NCBI GenBank assembly: GCA_019054805.1
Contig: JAHQIY010000002.1
Location: forward strand, 5,766,001 to 5,830,000
DNA length: 64,000 nt
Direction: 5' to 3'
Origin: Brachionus manjavacas
Lineage: Eukaryota; Rotifera; Eurotatoria; Ploima; Brachionidae
The translations under genes were made by a program, and so were the position numbers. This document shows, piece by piece, positions 1 through 13,500 of this stretch. The notes below the pieces were generated by a model that was not told the DNA's origin, did not search any database, and worked only from the letters and a program-made list of their open reading frames with translations. Each line of letters starts with the position of its first letter. Positions within the stretch are counted from its first letter, which is position 1.

Positions 1-263
1 ATTATATTAAATAGGAAGGATTAGAGATTTTTGCTAATTTGTTCGGATATCAAAGTGTTTAAAATTTAAATCTTAAATAAATTGCATTCTCATTTTTTCT
101 TCAGTTTTTTTATTTGAAGGTTTTCTTGGTTTAGTTTATTATTTGAATAAACAGGGTTCGTTTTTTTTGAAATTTTTTAAAGCTTTATAAAAAAATAGCT
201 ATATTTAAAATTTATAATTTTTTAATCTTAACAAGATTTTTTTTGCAAGATAATAAGCATAAA
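1..263. other. AT-rich upstream sequence
   Basis: Noncoding A/T-rich sequence with homopolymer T runs. It is the probable 5' flank or upstream intron of the small membrane-protein gene that starts at 264. No promoter motif or repeat was recognised. Confidence 0.4.
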
Positions 264-722
264 ATGAAAGATAATAATTGGGAAATGTTAATATCCAAAA
301 ATACAAGGAATCATTTGAATATGAATAGTTTGAACACTATTACGACCCGAAGTACGCCTTTAACAAATTTAAACGATCGTAATATCTGCCTTGATTCATC
401 AAGATCATCATCTGCCAATAGTAAAAGTACCCAATTAAAAAACATATTTGATGAATCAATTTTGATCAATAATGAATTTATTCCATCAAAAGCCAAACAT
501 CACTCAAGATCCAGAACACTTCATCAAACCAGTTTAATTTTGAATGAACCTATTAGTTGTAATAACAAAAACTTGAAAGAACAACTATCAGAACAAAAAA
601 TTATAAAAATATTGAACAACTTTGTATTTTTACTTTTTTTGATTTTTATAGTTGCTTTACATTTAATTAGTTTAATAATTTTACCATATTTTATTAAAAC
701 ACCCTTGTCTATTGAGGATTAA
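264..722 (+). CDS. Small single-pass (tail-anchored) membrane protein, unknown function
   Basis: An open frame of 152 residues from the ATG at 264 to TAA at 720-722. The first ~110 residues are hydrophilic, rich in Asn, Ser and Thr, and hold Arg/Ser patches. A strongly hydrophobic segment near residues 116-145 (core FVFLLFLIFIVALHLISLII) follows, and only about ten residues come after it. That layout fits a tail-anchored or C-terminally anchored membrane protein with its N-terminus in the cytosol. The coding part is visibly less A/T-rich than its flanks and uses codons such as ACG, CGA and GCC, which supports real coding. AATAAA lies about 30 bp after the stop. It may be a whole small gene or the last exon of a longer one; the start is the first ATG in the frame. 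I do not recognise the family. Confidence 0.5.
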   Translation: MKDNNWEMLISKNTRNHLNMNSLNTITTRSTPLTNLNDRNICLDSSRSSSANSKSTQLKNIFDESILINNEFIPSKAKHHSRSRTLHQTSLILNEPISCNNKNLKEQLSEQKIIKILNNFVFLLFLIFIVALHLISLIILPYFIKTPLSIED

Positions 723-2340
723 TTCACTTTTTAATGTGTCATTTGTTTGATCATACAATAAATAATTTTTTTTAAATTTATTTAACGTTAGTTTTAATTT
801 TCTGAAAATTATATAAAAAATAATAGAGATATTTTATGTGCCTAAAGACTTTTTTTTTTAAATAAAATTTAAAAGCTTAACAATATTTATTCAAAATGCT
901 GTATAAAATCTTTAGTGCCGTCTATCCCAATTATTCCTAATTAAAATGAACATTTTTATTTTAATCTTAGCAGCTTTTCGATAAAACTGAATAAAAATAT
1001 TTTAAAATTTGACAGTTTTGAAAGTTTTCGCATTGGGTAATTAACAAAAATGCTATTGATCCGCAAATACCAAACGATTATAGTTTTAATAAATATTTTT
1101 TTTTAATTAATAAATAATCTAATTTATCTAAAAATGTTTATATTTTTAATCGATTTTTAATTTCCTAGATTAGACGAAGCATTTTTTTATAATTTATAAT
1201 TATTTTCTCAGAAAGCAATACTCAACTTGCGATTGTCTAAATGTATCAATAACTAAATATAATTATCATTGTTAAGAGAAACTGCAAAATACGAGCGTTT
1301 TTTTTTAAAACACTTGCAAAAGACTCCAAAAAAAGACTCAGTTAATTAAAAAATGTCAGTCTTTCAGATTTTTTTCAAAATTAATTAAATTTTTTCTATC
1401 ATATCAAAAAATATTTTAGAAATAAAACCAGCTTCTGTAATAAAATCTAAGAATTAAAATACAAAAAATGAACTTATTAGCTACTCAAAGCGAAGGTGGT
1501 ACATAGTATTTTTTGTTTAAAGAATTATCAAATGTTTTTCTTATAAAATTTCTATTAATTTGAATGATGTTTACTAAATAAGTTCTATTCCTTTTAAACT
1601 TGATCATAAATAAAAAAAAAATCAGCTAGAATTTATTTTGTATTACATTTTTTATATACCAAGTATAAAATTTAATAAAATATTTTTAATTTTTCAATCA
1701 ATGCGTATTTTAGTCCATCAACCGAGTAATTTCGAAATTTTAAATACAAATTTGCATAGCTTCTTTTGTAAATAGTTAACCACGTCAAAAATACGATTTT
1801 TTTTTTCATTTTCTTTACATTTTGTACATTTGACTGAAAGGAAGTTTAATTTGAACATGATTTTCATTAAATTATATTTTTCGTTATAATAATATCTAAT
1901 AAAAATTGAGATTTTTTTATTTTCCTGTAAATATTTATTTTACGGAAATGTTTTTTTCCAAAGAATTTATAAAATGATTTTTTGTCTTCTTGTAAGATCA
2001 AATATGATTATCAAATAAGAAAAAAAGCCTTTTGAAAAAGAGGAGAGTTCTCGAAATAAAATTAGAAAATATTTACATTTTTTCTTTTTTTTTTAAAGCT
2101 TTGTATTTTTTAAAGAAATAGTGATGGCCTTGTTTAATTTTTTTTATTAAAAAGATATTTTATTAAATTGATAATATATAAATAAGTAACCTTTCATTCA
2201 AAGTACAGGTAATGCTGGAAGGATTATCCCTTTAAACCTTATTTGCTTCCATCGACCGTTTCTTTGTAATTAAGTGACTAATTTTCATGAACAGATGATT
2301 ATCTATTGTTCAAACGTTTAAAAGTGGTTTTGAAAAAAAA
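723..2340. other. Noncoding AT-rich intergenic DNA
   Basis: A/T homopolymer-rich sequence with a possible poly(A) signal (AATAAA) just after the upstream gene. No supported coding frame, tRNA or recognisable repeat. Confidence 0.5.
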
Positions 2341-2343
2341 AAA

Positions 2344-2715
2344 ACTCCACCGAAAGAAATGGTAGTGTAGTGGGTAAAAAAACAGCCCTGATGGTACAGG
2401 TCCGAATCCTTGTCAAGTCATTTAGATATAACAGTAGGGTAAAAATAATAATGAATTTGAGCTTGTGCTTTCAGTGCTTCTACTTGACACCTGATATGAG
2501 TCCATCGCTTAATCATTACTCTGAATAGTTGTTACCATTCATCAAAAAAAATGGAACCTGGTTTAAGAGCATTGATTATCTTCTAATGGGAACGTGTCAG
2601 TACTAGCAATTCAAGGGGGTTTTAAATAATGGTTTCAAAAGACGTGACTAGCGAGTTTAAAAAGACTTCCAAGGAGTTAGCCTTGTGGCAGAAAAAGTAT
2701 ACTACTACTTCCACT
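2344..2715 (+). repeat. Putative second tRNA-derived SINE family
   Basis: Starts with a degenerate tRNA-like head. An A-box-like word (TAGTGTAGTGGGTAA) is followed about 33 bp later by a B-box-like word (GGTCCGAATCC, one change from the consensus). The body that follows is less A/T-rich than its surroundings and is unrelated to the main SINE of this window. It ends against a reversed fragment of that main SINE. It cannot be a working tRNA gene, because no acceptor stem pairing is visible. Only one copy is present here, so family status is inferred. Confidence 0.45.
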
Positions 2716-2850
2716 TTAGGATCTTGTCCCTTTTCTATCCTAGTGGAAAATGAGAAGGAACTCATCTCATTTTCAAGTACTTTTTTGAGAAACGGCTCCG
2801 ATCTCACACAGAGATTACTGCATCAAGTTGATCATCTACACCTCTACTTT
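2716..2850 (-). repeat. 3' part of the main tRNA-derived SINE, reverse orientation
   Basis: Read on the minus strand it carries the conserved core of the SINE seen in full at 42693-42988: the stretch around GATGATCAACTTGATGCAG, the CTGTGTGAGATCGGAGCCG-like block and the tail around CCACTAGGATAGAA. The tRNA-like 5' part is absent. Several substitutions against the other copies mark it as older. The open frame across it is incidental. Confidence 0.75.
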
Positions 2851-3371
2851 AGTGTACTAGATCTATAATCATTAAAATTGTTAATTTAGTGATTAAACAT
2901 TGTGAATGAATTTGAAATTTCTGAATAAGATTTTTATAAAGTCACTTGACACTTGAAAATAACTTAAAAAATTACAATTTTTTTGAAAAATATTAAGGCA
3001 ATATTGAAAATAAAACTAAATTTTTAAAAATTCTAAAATTTAATAAAAAAAAAATTTAATAAAAGAGTTTTCGTGAAATTATGCTTTAAATGTTTAACTC
3101 TAGTAGGACAATTATTAAATATTGATAAGCATTTCAATTAGGCTAAAAGAAAATTTTCAATACATTAATTATTGCCAAATCTTTTGTTTTCGATTTTTAT
3201 CATCCGATTTTATTTTCAAATATTCGAATATTTCTATTCTTCAAAAAACGTATAAATTTAATGTATGAAACTTCAATCAAAAATTAATGTTAACAATTTC
3301 CTTTTTTGTTTTTTAAATATTTTATCTTTTCAAATTTTAGAAATTAGTATAATAATTCAATTTATTTTTAA

Positions 3372-3410
3372 ATCCATATCGAGCTCATAAGAAAGCTCCT
3401 TCGAATTAAA
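3372..3410 (-). repeat. LINE 3'-terminal hairpin relic
   Basis: On the plus strand the block reads GAGCTCATAAGAAAGCTCC then TTCGAATT and an A-rich run. This resembles the reverse complement of the 3' tail (TCTGAAGGAGC-loop-GCTC-ACAGAA) of the LINEs at 29815 and 58950. Too short and diverged for more than a relic call. Confidence 0.45.
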
Positions 3411-6060
3411 AAAAATACAAATAAATCTATAAGTTCATTTAAAATAAAACAAATAATAATAAAAAAATAAAAGGAAAATTTTTAAGAAAATAATGGGTAA
3501 TGCATTGGTTGTTTTTATCTATCTATTTTAATGGAAGAAAACCACTTCAACTAATCGATCTTAATTCATTTAACATTTTTTTCTAAATTTGAATTAATTA
3601 ATTATTTAGAGATGTATGATACTAAATTTAAACAATTTCTTTTTATTTAAACATTGTTGATTTCCAAGGATTAATTTAAAATGCAAAATAAAGCATTTTC
3701 AGCTTCGACAGCATTTCAAAGCCACCCTTTAATATTTCAAATCAATCCTTGAAAAAACAAAAGAAAAACTCGAATTTTTTCTCAATGCAACTAATTCAAT
3801 AACTTCAAGCTAAGATTTAATTAAAATCGCTGCAAATTATTCATGTTAATTTGTTAATACTAGGGACATTTTGATGGTTGTCGTACAATTGCCTTTATCA
3901 AAATTGTTAGCTTTAAATTAATTTTTCAGTTCAGTTTATTTAATGTTTGATTGATTGATTAATGGATCTTTGAATTTGCTTATATTAAATTTTTGCAAAA
4001 AATGTACAAGCTAAAATTTGTAATTTATTTTTATTAATAATTTTTATAATTTGTTTTATTTCAAGCTTGAATTTTATGAAAGATTAGATAATTATTTGCC
4101 TTTAATTCTTCGAATTTATTGATCAAATAAAATCAGCAAAGAAAACTACTGCATTAAGCAAAAAATTATTGACAATGCAAAAAACAATTTTCACTAGGTT
4201 TTATAAATATTTATTAGAATTTTACAAGTCAAACTATCTTTCCAAAAAAACAGACAACAAAGTGTCCAATTAATTGAGAAGGGATTTATTTACACTGCTA
4301 GATTTTTTTCTCAAGTGTGCCAAAAAAATTATCTTCAACTCCTACATCAATTCAAATCTGAATAATCAAATTAAAGTTTTTATTTTTATAGATTTTAATC
4401 AGAAATCACTAGTGGTAAAAAATTCTTTCGACTTATGAAACTTTAGATAGTTTTAAAAAGAACAAATTTTATATTTATTATTTAAAATTGCTTTTTTCTA
4501 ATTCAAAGGTAATTTCACGTAAAAAAATTTTAAACCCTTAGGAAATTTGAAAAATACAGCCAAAATCTATTGTGGTTTATCTTGAAAATCTAACATTGTC
4601 AATTCGGGCTCACTGTAAAACTAGATAATTGGAAATCTAGCAAATTTGGATTGGTTTTATTCAATCTCTAAAATATTAAAAGTCTTTTGATATCAAAAGT
4701 ATTTTTTAATTTAAATTTTCATGTCAAAATTTGATAATGGCAAATTCAATGAGCACAATCAGCATCATCGATTTCGTGATATGCTAAATTAAGTTTACCA
4801 CTAGTTGATTGGAATTGCATAAATTTCTATCAAAAAAATATCAATCCTAATTTGTGGATTTTAGATGATGATTTAAATTTAATTCAAAGTTATTGATAAA
4901 AATGAAATTTTGGTTAAAATTTTCATGATTAATTGAGCTCAGGATTTTTTTTGATTAGAATAAAAAACATGATATATTTTTTTGAAAAAGAAATTCAAAT
5001 CTGATCCTTATTTGTCTTCAAAATTTGATTGAAATGTGACTTGATTTTTCAAATAAACAACTATTTTGATTTAATAAGCCTCACCTAGAAAGGAATTGAT
5101 TTAATTAATTAAATTCTTCTGATATTTGTTTCCTGTGAATTTGAACAAAATATTTTAGATTTCATTTTATTTTTTTTTGGTTCTTTAAGTCCATCTAAAA
5201 TGAATTATAATTAGTTAATAAGACAGTATTATAGATGCCTAATAATTTTTTGTTAAAATTAACGAATCTTAAAGAAGATTAAAGGCTTATGCCACCTCGA
5301 ATCCATAAGAATCAAGAATTTAATTATTTCTTGTTTATATAAAAAAAATATTAGGATCAATTTAGAACTATTTTGAAACAACCATCAAAATTTTTAAATA
5401 AGAAAATTTTATAATTTTACAAGTACAAAGATATTAAAACATTATAATAATAACAATATACTTGTTAGATTGATAAATTTTCTATTCGATTTTATTAAGC
5501 TTCTAATTTGTTAATAATAGATTTAATTAACTGACAATATTTGTAGGATTAATAAAATAAAAGACGAATTTTAATTTCTGATTTGAATAAATTATACATA
5601 GAATGAAAAAAAATTCACAAAAGAGCTATTTTTTGGATAATGAACAGATCCATTTAAAAATAGAGAAGGAACTTTCTAAATTAAATATTAATGAAAATTA
5701 TTACCGATAAGAATTTCGAGTTTATTTTATGACAAAATTTAAATTGCTGTTTTCTTTAATTAAATTTTTGATTGAAAGGAAAAAAAAGCCAGCATAAAAA
5801 ATTTTAAAAGCTCTATTGGAGAATTAGAGAAATGAAAAAAAATTGAAATTCAAGTATTGAAATTCAAGCTTATCATTTTACACGGAAGTTATTTTACTAA
5901 TTAAATATTTATTTTAGATAACAAGTTTTTTTTTTAAATTGATTTTTTCTATAGACTGAGAATTATTAGAAATTGTTTTAATTGTTTTAATTTTTTTAAT
6001 TTTTACCTCAATTAATTGCAGTATAATTAAACTTTTGGGTTTCAAAATGCGTTTATTTAT

Positions 6061-6112
6061 TTGTTTTTCTGTACCGAGCTAATGCTCCTTCAGAATATAT
6101 ATAAAAAAAAAC
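6061..6112 (-). repeat. LINE 3'-terminal hairpin relic
   Basis: TTCTGTACCGAGCTAATGCT followed by CCTTCAGAAT is a near-exact reverse complement of the LINE 3' tail at 29815-29850 and 58948-58980, including the GAGC/GCTC hairpin. The flanking A-rich and TTTATT runs also match. No upstream LINE coding sequence remains, so this is a severely 5'-truncated insertion. Confidence 0.65.
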
Positions 6113-9100
6113 AAAAAAAAAGTAAACAAAATAAAAAAAAAGGATAAATAAGTCAAAATAAAATTAAAAACGATATTTTGAAATAAAAAGTTTAAATCTA
6201 AAAAATAGTGTAACTCAATGTTTGAAATAATTAGTTATATATCTTTAAACAAACGAATAAGTTTCGGTTCTGTCTATTAAGATAATTAAAAATTTGGTTT
6301 TAGACACTTAAAAAACAAATTTGGTTTCCTTGATAAAAAATTTTCTAATGCATTTCACAATCAAAGACACAAATTCCAAAACAGTCTCTTGATCCCTTCT
6401 AAAAATTGAGTTAATTTCTAGAATTAAGGAGAAATCGTTTATTTTTTAATAATCGTAGGAATTAATCAAAATTAATATACAATTACTACAAATAAATAAA
6501 GAGACAATTACCATTTGACGCTGAATTAGCAAAGACCTAGAGAATGATAACAATTAAGATCTCATCGAGTTTATGTCAAGTAGCAGTTTTCAAAATTAAA
6601 AAAATTTTATCAAGAATAACATTATGAAAATTCAAAATACTATTTTTTTTAATTCATTTTGATAATTGAATCTAAAAATTTTTTTGTTTATTACATTTTT
6701 AATTTCAAATAAATTCAACATTTAGGCAAATTATTTTTCAATGGTAAAAGTTTAGCTTGTTAAAAAATAAAGGACTATTGACGAGCTAAATTCGACTTCT
6801 TAAATTTTATGTTAAGTAATTCCAGATAAGAAAGGTGAAAGCACTTAGTTCTGATTTAAAATATTCGAACAGCCTAAACTCAAACTGAATATTAAAGATT
6901 TATTTTGTTGATGAAGCAGGCACATGGACACTTAAACTTTAAACATACTGCTAAATTATCAAAATCAAGCATAAACAAATGGTTTTATTTAAATCTTTTA
7001 ATATTATATTTAATTTAAGGCTTTATTGGAATAAAATCTGGATAAAAAACAAATACCAAAATGGATAATTAGATTTTGTTCAATAAAAACTAACATAACG
7101 AGCATTTTGAAAATATCCGAGAAAAATTTCTGGTACTAGAGAAAATTTTTTCTATTATATAATACTTTTATTCAAAAAAGGTCGATTTTACCTTTTATTT
7201 AGAAAAGAAAGGGCAATAATCAATTCAAACAAGTTTACTTATTAATAAGTTAGAGTCTGAAAAAGAAATTGATTGATTCGATCCGAGATCGTTATGAAAA
7301 TTACAGTAATTTAGAAAAAATTTTGAATCTCTAATCCTGAACAAAGATTTGAATTTTTGGTAAGCTGATGTGCAGTTTTTAATTAACAGCAATAAATTAC
7401 ATGTTTATTTTTATAATTTTACATAATTAAAATAAACTATTAACTAAAAGTTGTAATTAAAATTTTCAAAAATCTCTAATCATCCTTATTTTAAGATATT
7501 TAATTACGACAATTAGAATATTAAAAAGAATTTGTTCATGGAATTTTATATTATTTAATTTGGTTCAGCTAAATATTTATTTAATTTTGATTCAAATCTT
7601 TGTGCTTTTGCTAAAAGATATTGGCGTCATTTGTTAAAAATTCTAAAAGACTAAGAAACAATCAAATTATTTTTAAAAACAAGCAAATGAGTTACTTTGT
7701 TTTGTTTTTTTCATATTTTATAGTTCCTCAAAATATAAACTGTAGTCAGGCATATTCATTTCGAGTCTAGTAGTCTCCTTATGACTCAACTAATTTCAAT
7801 GACTTTTTTAAATTAAAGCTACTGTACAATCCTTGGGAAATCTTTTGATAATATTCACTTTTCTCAGTTTTAATTTCATAAATATCAAAAATAAATATGC
7901 CCGATAATGATTTGGAGTGCTTTATAAACTACACAAAAAATTAAAAATAGGACCTAAGCTCATGCATACTTTGAAAAGGGACTAAAATTTGACTCACCTC
8001 AAAGCAGCTTATCGATACCAATTCGATAGATAATTTTTCAAAATTTTAATTTTAATTAAATTGTCATCTTGAACTAGTGAATTAAAAATTCTGAGCTTAT
8101 AAATATATTGTCACGCCAACTTTTTTTTGACATAAATTAATTAATTTTATCTTTTTCTCTGAAGGTCAGTTCGACCATTTATTTATAATATAAATTTTTA
8201 AGACAAGATAATTTTTGACAGCTAAATTTCAACATTGTTTTACTTTTATTATTAAATAACTTTGTTTTAAATATAATAATTGAATGTAAGATAAATTATT
8301 TCAGATCGTATGAGAATATTACTTTTATCGTTTTTAATTTATAAAATGAAGCACGGAAACACTTAATAAAAAGGACTGAATCCGAGATGGTTAATAGGGC
8401 ACGCTTTTTTAATAAACTCATTTTATTTCAAAAACAAAGCCAAAACTTGAAAATCAATCAAAATCATGTGAATGGAATCACAAAAATTATAAAATAAATT
8501 TCAATGATTTTCTTTTCTCTTTAATTATTTAATTACTTTTAGGAGATTCAATTCTAATTTTTTATTTTCGAAGATTTTTATACCAAACACCGACCATTCA
8601 TTCTAGATCTCATAATTAAAAAATCTGATTTTTTAATAATTTTTTATTAATGGACACTGATTTAAGTCCATTAATCTTATTCACTTTTGGCCAAAATCTA
8701 AAACCTTTCAGTCTAATTATTAATCATTTTAAGATTTGGTTTGTCTAAAAATTTTCTCATTTCGAATTTTATTTGTCTCATAAATTTTTGATCAAATATT
8801 AAAAAAAAATCATGTTTTCTTTTGTTTTCTACAAAAATGGATGCTAGTATCTACTTAGTAATTAAAAATTAATTACACTAGAAAATTACTCTCAATTGCA
8901 CGAATTATTTGCTCATGATAAAGTCTAGATTTGTTTAAATCAAAATTAATAAAAAATTTAAGTTTTGGCTGCTTTTTGATTTTGTTGATTAGAAATATTT
9001 GGGCCTAATTTTTCAGATAATTGAATCCATTTTCTACAATACTTTCACCGATATCTTTGCTTTCGTAAGCATTTTTTAAATCTTCTAAAAGTAATCAACA

Positions 9101-10503
9101 TTAAGCTCTTTATCTAAAGTATATTAAAGATCAAATCAGTACAAAAATATATCACTTAAATTAATAAAATTTACAATATTCCAAAATGGATTATAAGACT
9201 TGAAGTATTATTTGCATAATCATGCAATTAGCGAATTTTTGGCGTTTTTTTATCTGATTCAATTTAAATCAAGATATGAACAATCAATAAATCCTTTATT
9301 TGATAAGATGGAAGTTTGTGGGGAATCAAGAATATATATCATGCACCCTTAATTTTCAAAAAAAAACTTTAAGGACAATAAAAATTGAGATAAACTTTAG
9401 TTCAATATGTCTTCCTTATTAACCACGATTTCAATATCAGCCAAAAGGAAAAATCGAGTAATTTATTTTCTAGAATGTGCATTACGGTAATGAGTAAAAA
9501 TTTAAAATTAAATCTTTTAAATTGAATGCATCATCTAACTCTTAACTAATTTATTTTAATAGGATTTTGCATTATATTTAAAATGAAACATTTAATTTTG
9601 GATAATTCTTTCTCCTACCTTAAACTAAAATTCATTTAAAATTTTACAAGGGACCAGAATTTTTACAGCATTGAATTACACTAATGCATTGTCATTAAAA
9701 TCATCTCTCCAGATTTTTTTTTCGCTTCTAATCACAGCTAAAAATAAAAAAAAATTATATTTTTTTAATATTTTAGGAGAATTTTAACCATTACTTGGTG
9801 TAGCTTTGCTCTCTCTGAGCTCAATAAATTGGAATGCGAATCTGGCTCTTAATTTAAAAATTTGATAAAAGAACGGTAAATTGCATTGAAAATAAGGTTT
9901 GAACCAAATATTTACACCAGCAAGTATTGCATTAAATAAATTTCTTTTCAAGAAATTTAATCTTTATTCAAAAAATTATTTCAAAACATCTAAGCTAAAA
10001 TATTCTAAATAAGGCATTTTAAATTATAGAGAAATTTTACTCATATCAAATTATTTAGCGATTTATTCTTTATTTTTCACATCAACAAAATTTAACTTTT
10101 ATTTTAGAATAACTCGAAAATTACTTGTATAATTAATTACAACTAAATATACAGCTGTTTGTTTGAGTTGAATTTAAAAGTAATCTCAGATTTGAGAGAT
10201 ATCGAATCAATATGCTCACTGTAGACTAACAAAAATTAATGTTAGATAATTTCATAAATCATTACAAGGCGAATTTATTAGAAGATAAATTATATTGAAA
10301 TTACGGTCTTTGAAAAGGTCTATAAATTAGAGAAAATGAATGCTTCAGCTATAAAAAAATTGAAATTTAATTTTATATAAATTTTGGATCAAATTGACCT
10401 TTAAGAAATGAGATTATAATTTTTTAAAATTTATTGTTTTAGATAGATAAATATGCTTTTTGACAAATAAATTGACTAGTTAGACAATTGGAAATTATTA
10501 AAA

Positions 10504-13500
10504 ATGGACCCAAAAACGAAAGCTATGCTGTTGTACTATAACCTATCAAACAGCACATTTGAACATGAGGCAGAGATGGACTTTTTGAGTTTCGAGACAA
10601 AAATAGCCATTCTAGTCGGTATTACGTTCAGCATTTCGATAATAATCGGTCTTATCGGAAATGCTCTCGTTCTTCTCACATTTCTTTTCCAAAAACAAAT
10701 GAGAAGTACTACAAATATTATTATATTGAATCTAGCAGTTGCTGAGCTTTTATTCATATTTTTATGTGTTCCTTTTACCGGTTTCAATTATGTTTTGAGG
10801 TAAGTTTTTGCATTTTTTTTCAAGAGTCATTCGAAGCTATTTTACCAATAATGACATTTGATGAAAATTTAATGATTAATTTATTTTAAGATGATAATAA
10901 TATTCATAAAATCGAGTTCAATTATTTAGCTTCTACTATGCCTTAAAAAAAGAAATAAATTTAGTACCTGTAAACAGATGAGCTAAAGAAAAATATCATA
11001 TGTTTGAAATAAAGAATTTATTTTATTTTATTAGAAAAATAGTTTGAGCGGACACCCAGGAGAGTTTCGAAAGACATGAGCCTTCTTTTCAGTCCCTTGT
11101 TAGCAATTTATTTGGTATTGAAAAGAAAAAAATGAATCTAGAATTAAAAAAAAATGGAAATAAACGTGGAGCCTATAAGTGCTAACGAAGAAGCAGGCGC
11201 AATAGCAGATAATTAAAAAAAAATTTAATATTAACAAGGATATCCGTGTTGTCTTAGGTTAAATTTCAAAATATGCTAACAATAAAAAAAAAGATTTTTT
11301 AATGTGAACAGCTTATCGAGTTCAATGTTTTTAAATTTTACCAATTCTTAGCTTAAATTATTATATTTCAGTGAAAATTTAGTAATAGTAGTAGTTTTGA
11401 CTGTAGCTGGCTTGCCAGTGAGTGTGCTGATAAGGCACACTAAGACAGCTGATGTGATTGATTTCTGCTCATCCAGCAATCAATGCCTGCTTTAAAGCTG
11501 TTAACATTGGGGGCTTCAACTATTTGATTTGGCAGTGAGTTCCATATGTTAGCGGTTCTGTTGAAAAAAAAGTTATCTCTATGTTGGAGCCTCGAAATTT
11601 CTTTGTGATATTTGAAGCAGTGACTTTTTCCTTGGTTTTTTGTGACATTAAAATTGTTGCTTTTTCAACCAATTCTATTGCATGCATGAACTTGTATATT
11701 TGAATCAGATCACCTCTTTTTCTTCTTTCCACCAGATTTGGAATGTTCAAAGCCTTCAATCTGCTGCTTTCATACGGTTTTTTTTTAATTGAAGAAACAA
11801 ATTTCGTAGCTCTGCATTGAATCCTTTCAACATTCTCACAGTCCTACTTTAGAATTGGAGACCATATAGGCACCAAAAACTCCAAAAGAGGACGAACAAA
11901 AGTTAAATACAATAATCTAAATAACTTACAATCAAAACGAGCGAATGATTTCCTGATACGACCCAACATTTGATTTGCTTTGTTTGTAGCCTCTATCGCT
12001 AGATTTTTCCATTTAAGATTTGTATTGAAAATAACGAGAATATTTTAGTATCATCTGCATACATTTTGACAACATTCTCTATTACTTTTGGTAGATCATT
12101 TATAAACAAAACGAACAATAGTGAACCAATCGCTGACCCTTGTGGTACACCGCTAAAAATCTCAACCCAATCCGACAAAATTTCACCTTGAACAACTTGT
12201 TATTAGTCGTCAGTGCGGAAAAGTATTAAATGTTTTCGCAAAATCTAGCAGAATTACATCAACAGGAATACTTAGTTTGAAATTATACCATATTTAAGAA
12301 AATTAGATTGTTTTTTATTGGGAAAATATTTTTTTTCTATTTGAATTTTAAGTTTAAAAGAATGAAAACATTGCCAACTTTTTAAGGATTCTCGTCAAAT
12401 CTTTTATTCAATTATTTTAACACAATATAAAAATCAAAAAGAAAAAAATCAATAAATATGTTTTAATTAGTAATTTTTATTAAGCTTTAAAAAAAAGACA
12501 ACAGATTTATAAAATTAAGTTTTATAATTAAAAATTCTTGAAGAAAGGGTAGCAAGTACAAATTAAAAACATCTCAATTTCTAGTTTAAATTTCAGTTCT
12601 TCAAACATTTTTCTCTTTAGTTCTGTTTCATTATTTATTTATTTTTTCTTTTAAAATGACCGCTAAATTGTAGTATTTTAGAGTTTGAATAAAAGTTACA
12701 TATACAGATTTAAGGAACCCTGAGAAAAACTGGTGAAAGATTTCAAAGAGAGGCAAAATTTGATCTGCTTAAAATAAATAACTAGATTTTTTCATTTTAA
12801 ATATGGTGAAAAAATCGAACAAATCTGTTAACGATTCAGATTCATTGAGCAGTTCATTATCTTTATAAAGCAATAGTGATTTAAAATAATAGTAAAATAT
12901 TTAAAATTATATCACGCAATATTAATTTTCTAGAGAAAATTTAAGATTGTGCAAATTTTGTTAATTGTTTTCCCGAAAAATAAACAATATAATCTAATTT
13001 GTAACTATTAATATCTTTAAAAAAAACCTAAAAATAAAATTCTCAAAAAAAAAAACAATAATTCAATATATATTATGCAACCTCCATTAAAATATCATAT
13101 TTGAGCAAAAAATGAATTTTTGCTACTTTATTCACAATTCATGGTACAATCTACTTTAAAAAATGGTCTATAATTCTTATCTTTTCTTTTTATTAAAAAA
13201 AAAATTCCAAAATCAATTTCGTTTTTATTTAATTATAATCAATTAAAATATTAATTTTTACCGATACTTCTACTGGTTTAAAGGGTTAGTCGCCTATTGA
13301 AGAAAAAAGGTTCAATTACTAATGAAAAAACTGTGAACTTTTTTTACAAAAGATTAAAGCAAATGAATTTTCTTAACTATAATTCATTTCAAGAATTTTA
13401 ATAACAAGTGAATTTGAAATTAAAAATGAAAATTCAAAAAAAAAAATTTTCATCTTTTTATTCAAATAAGGCAAGTGAATACATTATACAATATTATTAA

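Larger units (their letters stand above)
2871..10503. other. Long noncoding AT-rich stretch
   Basis: About 7.6 kb in which no coding frame is supported on either strand. Apart from two short LINE 3'-tail relics (near 3372 and 6061) I see only A/T-rich sequence without tandem arrays, tRNA-like motifs or long inverted repeats. The end forms the 5' flank of the receptor gene at 10504. Confidence 0.5.

Noticed and set aside
2344-2410. tRNA gene
   Set aside because: Only box-like words are present; no paired acceptor stem.
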